Below are positions 55,708-64,000 of a stretch of 64,000 nt of DNA, in pieces. This DNA is from Zygnema cylindricum (Eukaryota; Streptophyta; Zygnematophyceae; Zygnematales; Zygnemataceae). The DNA lies in NCBI GenBank assembly GCA_037447655.1, contig JBBHKE010003090.1, positions 1 through 64,000 on the forward strand, written 5' to 3'. The notes under the pieces were generated by a model. It worked only from the letters and a program-made list of their open reading frames with translations, searched no databases and had not been told where the DNA came from. The translations under genes and the position numbers were made by a program. Every line of letters starts with the position of its first letter. Positions within the stretch are counted from its first letter, which is position 1.

Positions 55708-56604
55708 TTTGGTTTATGATTAGGTTTTGTTTGAATTGTGGTCAAGTTTCTCTAACTTAAATAGCAATTAAATTTACCGATTTTTTGTTTGAAACATGTG
55801 AGTAAGCTAATAATTAGGATTTGTCGTGGGAAATTGACTTAATAATTTGGTTTCGGCTGATTTATTAACTAATAATTACCACATGTCGCATGACATTGAC
55901 ATAATAATATGATTTATTTGTGGAAACATGTACGATGTATGAGTAAGCCAATAATTACGATCTGTCACGTGATATTGACATAATAATTTGACATATTTTT
56001 GGAAACACCGTATAAAGTGCATAATTAACACTTTACAATAGATTACGATTTGCGACCCTTATCTTTTAGTAAGACTCGCGAAATGAATAGTGTTAGTACC
56101 GTGTCAGATTCGCGACGCTAATCATGATGTCACGTACTTCCACGATACCAAAAGTACAAATAACAATAATGTTGGAAAAAAAAGTACAAAAATTCCATTT
56201 TTTTTCGTTTTCTGCTTGACCGACTGTAACGGTCTTATTTTTTTTTCTTGTGAATCAACCGCCCGCAACCGCTCGGCCCCCAAAATTTGGCAACCGAATC
56301 CGTTCCGGATCCGGCGCGGGCGGTCTGTTAACGGTCGGTCACGGTTTCAGTTGACCGTTTGCAACCTCTGACCAAAAGTAACAACTACCGTTTATAGCAA
56401 TTGAGGACGCAAACTGGAACTTAACCCAAACCGTGTACAAGAAACAAAATGTACACGTGGAAAAGTACGAACGAAACAAAATGCGCGACGTGACGTGCGA
56501 CCAATTGGAACCACACTATCAACGAACAAACATTACTAAATTGACAGCGAATTTGACATTGATTCACACATTGCAAAACCGAACACTACAAGTACAGTAC
56601 AGTA
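55708..56604. other. Unassigned DNA downstream of MITE and hAT remains
   Basis: AT-rich at first, with recurring GATTTGTCRYG..ATTGAC-type words (55810-55990), then mixed sequence with CCGTTTGCAACC-like patches. No gene recognised. Confidence 0.5.
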
Positions 56605-56821
56605 CACCGTGTATCGCTATTAGTGTTAATAATTTTTCCGCCACTTAAAACATCTTTTCTCCGTACACACATGTCAGATTGTGGATCTGACGGTGTGGAT
56701 TGAAAGGTTACATTTTCAACTTCCAATTGGTGGTCTCAAATTGAAAAAAAGAGAAGTATATACGGAGAAAAGATGATTTAAGTGGCGTAAAAAGTATTAA
56801 CACTAATAGCGATACATGGTG
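56605..56821. mobile_element. TA-flanked MITE with about 65-bp inverted ends (family copy 4)
   Basis: Starts CACCGTGTATCGCTATTAGT and ends ACTAATAGCGATACATGGTG, with TA on each side (56603-56604, 56822-56823). The ends stay complementary through TTTTTCCGCCACTTAAAACA / TGATTTAAGTGGCGTAAAAA and CATCTTTTCTCCGTA. Size 217 bp with no coding capacity. This is the best preserved of four copies in the window and suggests a Tc1/mariner-type parent. Confidence 0.85.
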
Positions 56822-56879
56822 TACCGTACTGAATCTTGCACCAGGTCCAGGTTCAACCAGGTCCAAAACTAATAGTATG

Positions 56880-58700
56880 GATCCCGACTGGAGTACGAGT
56901 TGCGGAGTCGGTTAAAAAGGACGCGCGAAGAGTTTTACTGTGGACTGCGGAGTCCACTAACCGTGCGATGTTTCAGATAAATTGATTTTCGTGCGAATAT
57001 TCGTGCGTAATCGCACGGAATTTGAAATGGGAGTTTTTGCACGTTTTGCGACTTTGAGAACTCCCAAACCCGAAATCTCTCAAAGCTCCATCGTACGATC
57101 GAAATAGGGTCGTACGATCCAGGAAGGATTGTGGTCGTTCATTTGGACACAGTCGAGCAGCAAGTCAACGGTAAAATTTATATCACTATCGTACTGTCGG
57201 TCAGTCGAAATTTTGGGACAGCATTGCCGGCCGTCAAACTTGACACTGACTTTTAGTGTGGATCCAGGCTGGAAGGACGAGTTGGAAATGAAGGATGTGG
57301 ACAAACTATGCGAAGATTTAGTGCGGAATGCAGTCAACAAACCGTGCAAAACGTCCAATTATATTAGTACGTGCGTTGATCGGTGCGGAACTAAACAAAT
57401 TTTAGAAAACTGGGAATTCTTCGCACGGTTTTCGAACTTCAAAGTTCAAACCCCCAAACCTGTCAAGAATTTACCGTGCGATCCTATAGTGGAGACGTGG
57501 AGACGATTCTGGCTCGTTCATTCGGGCACAGCAGAACAACAAGTCAATGGTAAAAAAAAATCTTGTTGACCGGTTGTCGGGCAATACAATTTTGTAGTGT
57601 TGTGTACCGGTAAGGATTTGCCGATAACCGATATGGGCCTTTTTTCGGGTAGCCGATAATCAATATATCGGTACGATATATTGCTATCGGTGTTATCGTC
57701 TATAAATAACCGATATTTAACGGTTATTATTGGCGATAACACCGATATCAATCACTATTGGCGATGTATGAAAGGACCGTACAGATAAATGTACGGCAAG
57801 TTCACGCAACTGTACGTGTTATTCCCCCGACGCGCCCTACTCACAACCCCTATCTACTGAGGTTGCCTACCAATCAGATCATTTGTACAAGCCGAAAGTA
57901 CAGTAGCCGGCATAAGATATGTACGACTTTAGTACGGCTCCAGTTAAAACGATGTACCTTTCACATCCGACGCCATGGCTTTGTCCCTTTTTTCCTTGGG
58001 ATCCACTGGAAACCTGCCACGTGTCAATTGCTCGGCTTTTTTGGCATAAGCCGCCAAAAGAGCCATTCCGGGATGCCGGCGCTCACGTTGGCCGTCCGCT
58101 CTTGTTTTCTCATTGAAAGTTGTCCGTTCGATTCCGGCGGCGCGCAGAATGTTCTTTTGCGTCCGTTGTACTTTATGTCCGCCGTCCTTTTCCCGTTCCA
58201 TGAGTACTTTGTGTCCGCCGTCCTTTTCTCGTTCCATGATCATCAGTTTGTCGGTAAATTGCCGTACGTTCCCGTAAAATTTCTGTTCAGGTAACCGGCC
58301 AGAAAATACTACAAAGTGCAACGTATTTTTTCGTCAAATTCCGTACATTTCCCGTAAAAAACCGTACATTTCCCGTAAATTTCCCGTTCGGTTTACCGGA
58401 CAGAAAGTACTCCAGACAGAAAGTACAGATATATCGGGACCTCTGACGGATCGATAATCGATAACTATCGGTATCGGTGCTATCGCGATAGATTTTTTAC
58501 CGATACACAACACTACAATTTTGGGACAGGCTTGCCGGCCGTCAACTTGAAAATGACTTTCAAGTGCGAGACAGACGGTCGGACGTTCCGCCAGACGGAC
58601 GGTCAGGTCGCTACAGTACATTGCTCAGCGAGTGAATGTCGCAAAAACTGTCGCACAGACTGTCGCATGCGTTATGAATTTTGGCGCGCATTTCGACATT
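56880..58700. repeat. Right arm of the inverted duplication (with hAT insertion)
   Basis: Reverse-complement counterpart of 47370-48140: GCCGGCCGTCAAACTTGAC (57227) and GCTTGCCGGCCGTCAACTTG (58531), each with a GTCAACGGTAAAA- or GTCAATGGTAAAA-like word before it. The second unit is split by the hAT element at 57595-58515. Confidence 0.8.
57595..58515. mobile_element. Non-autonomous hAT-type element (copy 2)
   Basis: Begins TAGTGTTGTGTACCGGTAA and ends TTACCGATACACAACACTA, flanked by a perfect 8-bp duplication CAATTTTG (57587-57594 and 58516-58523). The interior shares ATCGGTATCGGTG and TTTCCCGTAAA words with other parts of the window and has no transposase. The paralogous arm at 47495-47530 keeps the unoccupied site, confirming insertion. 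Confidence 0.9.
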
Positions 58701-59152
58701 CGAACTAAATTTGGATTTTTTCTTTGGATTTCTTACCTAAACAACAAATACACGAAAACTGCGAAAGAAGAAAGTAGCCTTTTAAGAAAAAACATACATA
58801 TGAATAAAAAATATAAATATCTATATTTATATTTCTTAGTCATCGTCTTTTTGCATGTGCCACCATTGGATTCTTAGATCCAAATTAGGTTTTAACATTA
58901 GGACTAATAAAATTTTACATAAAATAAAATAAAATAAAATTGTTATTATTAGGTCTAACCTCACTCTTAAAAGAAACACCAATTAAATTTTAATCTTTTA
59001 AATGTCAAAAACCTCCGCCGTTTATTTTACCGAATGACCCAAATTGATCGCCATCGTCAATTGTCTTTTGTATGTGTGTGGGTGTGTGTGAGAGGGAGAG
59101 AGAGAGAGAGGTGGAGAGAGGGGGAGAGAGAGAGGGAAGGAGAGAGAAATAG

Positions 59153-62100
59153 ATGGCTGGCATAGAACTTGTAGATCCTCGTACTGAGCAATGTTGTGAC
59201 ACTTGTCTCCCGATTTGGACGCAAAAGAAATTTAGAGAGGATGTGGGTGAATCCAAATCGAAAACGTACAAGCTTCATATATACAACCTTTTTTACAAGG
59301 TAGAATAAACCGAGAAAAATCTCACATTTTTGGGAAAATTTCATGTTTTTTCCGACCATTTACCCAATATTGGCAGTAGACAACCCTTTTAGTGTTTTTT
59401 TAAGTTTTACCAGAATTTTAACAGAATTTTAGTTCTTTGACATTATTCCACATATGACTCTTAAATTTTCAACATTTTAGGTTTTTTTTTTTTTTTTGTT
59501 CAGTGGAATTACATCTTTTAATCATAATGGCCACAATCTTTGTTTTCTCTGTTTTTCATTTATTCCGAGACCGTGATTTCTGCAATTTGTAAAATTTCAT
59601 TTTCCGATACTGAATAGATTTTCCACTTTGATAATAGTTTTCCAATAATCACGTTACTTTTGTTTTCAAATATTAACTCTTTATTTGCTTTATTTATTTT
59701 CACGACATCAGGTCAGTATAAGAAAGAAAAAAGGGGAAGTTTCCGAGAAGATTCTCCTACATAATATCAATGCAATCGCACGACCTGGCGAGATTTTGGC
59801 AGTTGTGGCTCCTTCTGGGGCAGGTCAGAAATGAAGGATTTTTCTCTCTTTCTGTCTCGCCCTTTCTCTCCCTCACCGTCTCATATTTCCATCCTCTCCC
59901 TCTCCTTCTCTCTCTCCCTCTCCCCATGTGCCCCTATCCCTCCTTCCACTCCTTCCTTTCCTCCTCCCCTCTTCCCCTTCCTGCTCCATCCCTCTCTCCT
60001 TTCTTCCCTATTTTTCTACTTTGTGCTGGGCATTTCTATTTGCAGCCAGATTGATTGTTTAGGTTCTTCTTTTCCCATTTGACGGAATAGAGAAATGTTT
60101 TTGTCACATTTCGGTTTATATTTCAAGTTTTTGTGGCTAATTTGAACTTTTCGTCAAACTCAGTTTTCATACAATTTTTTTTTTTTGATTGGCTATCAAA
60201 ATATCCTCTCGAAATGCACTCCCCGCTAAATGTAGACTTTAAGGGACATTTGATTAAATTGCCAAAAAGTTATGACATGTGAGGAGTTGAACATAGATCT
60301 TCTTTTTAGTTTTATTACAAGTCAATTTAATTTTTGTTCCTATATACGTTATGGACAGGAAAATCGACATTTCTCGATGCGATAGGAGGGCAAATCGATT
60401 ATAGTAGCTTGAAGGTAGCGTGACTTCTTTCACACATTATTTGCGCTCACCTCATCCCTTTGTTTTTTCTATTATCTTCACGTTATTTAAAGTTGATTTG
60501 CTCAACTTGTTTTGTACAATCTAACTTTGTTAACTTGCTCATTTTTCTAACACTTTATATTTTAAAAATATTTTCTTTCATCTTTTATTTTATGGTGTTT
60601 GTAGGCTCTTCATTTAACAAACATCGTTATGCATGCTGTTTTTCATAGTTGCTAATTTTTTGTTTATTTTTTTATAGGGACATATTTTGGTCAACGGAAA
60701 ATTGATGGATTCATCCATCAAATGCGTGTCGGGATATGTGATGCAAAACGACAATCTTTTTCCGAATCTTAGTGTCCGCGAAACTCTAATGTTTAGTGCG
60801 AGGCTACGACTTCCAAGAACGATGAGTCGAGCCGAAAAAATTGAACGAGTTACGATGCTTATCAATGAACTCGGCTTGCAAAAATGTGCAAACACATACA
60901 TTGGAAACCAAGAGGTACAGTAGTAAGACTTGGATGTTGTTGTTATTGTGGTTGTTATTGTTATTATTGCTATTTTTCTTATTCTTATTGTTATTATCGT
61001 TATTACGATTATGATAATTATTATTATTTATCTAATTATTACTACTATTATTATTGTTGTTGTTGTTGTTGATGTTATCATACATCAGAAACCATGAGGT
61101 AAAGTAAAAAGACTTGGAATTTACTAGTTTTATTATTTGGTTTCGTATTTTCATTCATCTTGGGTTTATTTTACCGATGTTTTGTCAAAAGACTCGAGGA
61201 ATATCGAGCGGAGAACGTCGTCGAGTTTCAATTGGAGTGGATTTGATTCACGATCCGGCGATCCTTTTGCTTGACGAACCTACATCTGGTTTAGACAATA
61301 CGGCCGGTAATTTTTTCTCTTTTATTTGTTTTCGGATTCTTTTTAGATTATTTCATAGTTTTTGTAATTGTGATTCAGTCATGGTTTCATGGTTTATTTT
61401 TTCAACGAGCCAAGATTTGCGGCCCAGTATATTTTTTCTTTCTTTTTTGGGAGATTCTTTTTGTGCCCTTGAGAAAGTTGAATATCGACGATTCTAACAA
61501 GAGGGAGAGAAGGGGAGAGAGAGAGAGAGAGAAAATAAGGACTAGCAGTCAATCTGTCATACCGACAAATTCCTAAAATCGTAAAATAGGAAGGAAGAAA
61601 TAATGATCCTGAATTTTTCTGACATTCTCTCTTATTTTTGTATTTTGTTTGGTTTTTTTTCTTTCTTCCTTCAGCTTTGAAAGTCGTCGAAATCCTTTAC
61701 AAAATGGCGGAACATCGAAAAAGAACAGTTGTCCTCACTATTCACCAACCGTCTTTTCGAATCTTAGAAAAGATTCACAATATTCTTATTCTCGCCCAAG
61801 GAAATTCGGTTTACCATGGGGCCCAAACGGGTATAGTTCCTTATTTTCGCGAATTCGGGCGTGAAATTTCGGAACATGTGAGCAAAAAAAAACCCAGAAT
61901 GGCAAAATTCACTACATTAAGTTGTATTCATATTTGCAATAATGCATTCATCATTTACAATTTACAATTCATTTCTACATTAAATTATGAATCCCATTTT
62001 GACATTTACAATTATATTTTTCCATTTGGGTACCAGGTGAATTCGGTGGAGTTTGTCCTCGATCTCATCGAAGAGCAACAAGGGAATGAGGAGGGCCTCG

Positions 62101-64000
62101 CGCCGCTTATCGCCTTTGCGGTGAGAGAGAAGAGAAAGAGAGGGAGAGGGAAAGGGAGAGGGAGAGGGAGAGGGAGAGGGAGAGGGAGAGGGAGAGGGAG
62201 AGGGAGAGGGAGAGGGAGAGGGAGAGGGAGAGGGAGAGGGAGAGGGAGAGGGAGAGGGAGAGGGAGAGGGAGAGGGAGAGGGAGAGGGAGAGGGAGAGGG
62301 AGAGGGAGAGGGAGAGGGAGAGGGAGAGGGAGAGGGAGAGGGAGAGGGAGAGGGAGAGGGAGAGGGAGAGGGAGAGGGAGAGGGAGAGGGAGAGGGAGAG
62401 GGAGAGGGAGAGGGAGAGGGAGAGGGAGAGGGAGAGGGGAGAGGGAGAGGGAGAGGGGAGAGGGAGAGGAGAGAGGGAGAGGGAGAGGGAGAGGGAGAGG
62501 GAGAGAAGAGAGAGAGGGAGAGGGAGAGGGAGAGGGAGAGGAAGTGAGAGAGAGAAGAGGGAGGGGGAGAGGGAGAGGGAGAGGGAGAGGGAGGGAGGGA
62601 GAGACTATCCACATCCGTCTGCGTGTCTTGTGCCACATAAAAAACAATTTATTTACTCTGTAAAAAAATAAAATATGTGGCATTCCTTTCCTTGTCACTA
62701 GGAATGTCGTTGGTTCTGATTTTACACTCTGTTTGATTATCGGTTTGGTTTCTTTTTTTTGAATTTTGATTTTGAATTTGAATTTGGGTTTAATGTTTAT
62801 TCGTGTTTCATTTTTTTTTTGCAGGAGTCAAAGGCAAAAAGTCGTAAATGGATCCATATGGAACCAAAATCTTTCAAAACGAGCGACATTATCGAGAAAT
62901 CGTATGCGAATACTATATTTTCGGAGTTTCTAATCCTCGTCGATCGGAATTTCAAAAACATTTTCCGGACAAAGGCTTTATTTCAAACACGTTTTAGTCA
63001 TTTGGTGAATTTTATTTCTAATGTTTATAATAAACATATACTTTCCTTCATAACTTTTATATCATATCTGAGTTTCCTTTCGTTGATAAGTTTTCTTTCT
63101 TATTTACGAACTCTATAAAAACTACGAGTAATATAAAATATTTAAACGTTAATTTTGTAAAACAGCTAAGTTTTGCCGTTTTTTGTCGAAACTCTCAGAA
63201 AGGCAAAACGATTTTCCGAGTGGATTTAAAATATGCACTATTTTACTCATCATTAGTGTAGCGGATAATTTTTTTAATTGTCTTCGATGCTTTTTCCTTT
63301 TCCTAATTCTATTTTAATGAGGTTAAGTGCGTCTTCACATATACTCAAAAAAGAAAAATATATATAAAAAAAGAACATTGAATGTGGGAGTTTTATAGAA
63401 GTTACAATTCGTAAAACCCACAATATTTGAGATAGTTAGTGGGCTCTTCTTGGAGTGACAGAAAAATAAGAAATCATAGTCTCACTTTTTTTGTTTAGCT
63501 TCCAAGATAGAAATTTAAATTTCCAATCGATAAATTCTATCCTTTATTTCAAACTCAATTTTTTGTTTCTTTTCCTTCTTTGTACAATTCCATTGGTGAT
63601 TTAGAATATTTCCTTGACAAAAACATTTCCCACGTTCGAAAGCTAACATTTCTTCATCATGAGACACAACTTTTTACTTTGAGCATCCTTTCACCTTTCT
63701 CGTCCATTGTTTTGATGTATTTACTATCCCACCTTCTCCCGCTTCCTCTCCAGTCCCTCTCCTCTCCCTCTCCCTCTCCCTCTCCCTTTCCTCTCCCTCT
63801 CCCTCTCCCCTTTCCCTTTCCCTCTCCCTCCCTCTCACTCACCCTTTTTTCTATTGTTTTGGTGATGTAGATCGTTTCCTCACTTTCTATTGGTTCCATT
63901 TTTTGGGGCGTGGATCGAACCCTTAATGGTGTACAATCTCGACAATCCTTTTTTTCTTTCACTCTCGGACTAATTGCTTATAGTTCGACAGATAGTTTAT
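59153..64000 (+). CDS. ABCG half-transporter paralogue, 5' part (runs off window)
   Basis: Nine exons in view: 59153-59299, 59712-59823, 60359-60414, 60678-60914, 61192-61306, 61675-61877, 62037-62120, 62825-63004 and 63871 to the window end. Exons 2-8 have exactly the lengths of the minus-strand copy (112, 56, 237, 115, 203, 84, 180) and very similar protein ([38 protein letters not shown]). The N-terminus ([20 protein letters not shown]) is unrelated to the other copy. ATP-site motifs differ: Walker A reads VAPSGAGKST (first Gly replaced by Ala), signature [12 protein letters not shown] (SGGE to SSGE), D-loop SGLDNTA (Ser to Asn). Lysine, Walker B (ILLLDEP) and H-loop (TIHQPS) remain. No frameshift. 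It could be an active divergent copy or one losing ATPase function. The last part of the membrane domain lies beyond 64000. Confidence 0.88.
61075..61120 (+). repeat. Echo of exon 4 end in the ABCG paralogue
   Basis: CATACATCAGAAACCATGAG followed by GTAAAGTAAAAAGACTTGG (61080-61118) repeats the real exon end and donor (ACATACATTGGAAACCAAGA, then GGTACAGTAGTAAGACTTGG, 60895-60934), 183 bp downstream. The same exon has an echo in the other gene copy at 44481-44545. Confidence 0.85.
62121..62610 (+). repeat. (GGGAGA)n hexamer array starting at a splice donor
   Basis: Roughly fifty near-perfect GAGAGG/GGGAGA units (62160-62440), then slightly diverged ones, beginning about 10 bp after the exon 7 donor (GTGAGAGAGAAG). 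The long Arg-Gly frame it creates is not coding. Confidence 0.95.
63580..63735 (+). repeat. Possible echoes of exon 9 start in the ABCG paralogue
   Basis: CCATTGGTGATTTAGAATAT (63590) and CCATTGTTTTGATGTATTTA (63704) resemble CTATTGTTTTGGTGATGTAG plus ATCGTTTCC at the real acceptor (63851-63879). Similarity is short, so this is weaker than the other echoes. Confidence 0.45.

Noticed and set aside
61638-62663. A 341-codon frame with a long Arg-Gly repeat
   Set aside because: It reads through two true ABCG exons and then into the intronic (GGGAGA)n array. The splice donor at 62121 and the paralogue's structure show the repeat is not coding.

Overview
This is nuclear DNA of a green plant or streptophyte alga. 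All recognisable genes are split by GT-AG introns, the coding islands are plant families (beta-expansin-like protein, Rab18/RABC GTPase, ALG14, PDAT, two ABCG half-transporters), and most of the rest is transposon debris and simple-sequence DNA. Long repeat-filled introns, and a Pro/Ser linker plus CBM49 on an expansin, hint at an early-diverging streptophyte. That placement is inference; the species cannot be named from the sequence.

Layout. 1-4.3 kb: AG-rich tract, then a decayed gag-only retroelement between long terminal direct repeats. 5.3-8.8 kb (minus): seven-exon secreted expansin with a Pro/Ser linker and C-terminal CBM49. 9-17 kb: transposon remains, including an 830-bp non-autonomous hAT element with an 8-bp target duplication and a broken Ty1/copia pol. 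17.4-21.3 kb (minus): complete six-exon Rab18/RABC gene. 23.7-25.1 kb (plus): first two exons of ALG14, remainder absent. 26.4-37.2 kb (plus): PDAT lacking its 5' exon and carrying four homopolymer indels. 39.2-47.3 kb (minus): complete ten-exon ABCG half-transporter. 47.4-59.1 kb: spacer with MITEs, a minisatellite and a dead hAT transposase. 59.2-64.0 kb (plus): inverted paralogue of the ABCG gene, running off the window.

Most unusual pattern: introns of PDAT and both ABCG genes hold degenerate tandem copies ('echoes') of adjacent exon edges, often including the splice site. They lie about 100-220 bp apart and become less recognisable with distance from the real exon. The end of the PDAT coding sequence is copied downstream too, and one echo joins the start of the next exon to the end of the previous one, as expected if an intron plus its flanking exon edges were duplicated in tandem. 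This looks like intron growth by repeated local duplication.

The genes do not form a pathway. The two ABCG genes are one inverted duplication that includes upstream DNA: every shared complete exon from exon 2 to exon 8 has the same length in both copies. The plus copy has substitutions in Walker A, the signature motif and the D-loop. Exon coordinates come from reading splice sites, phases and family conservation by eye; no database search was run.
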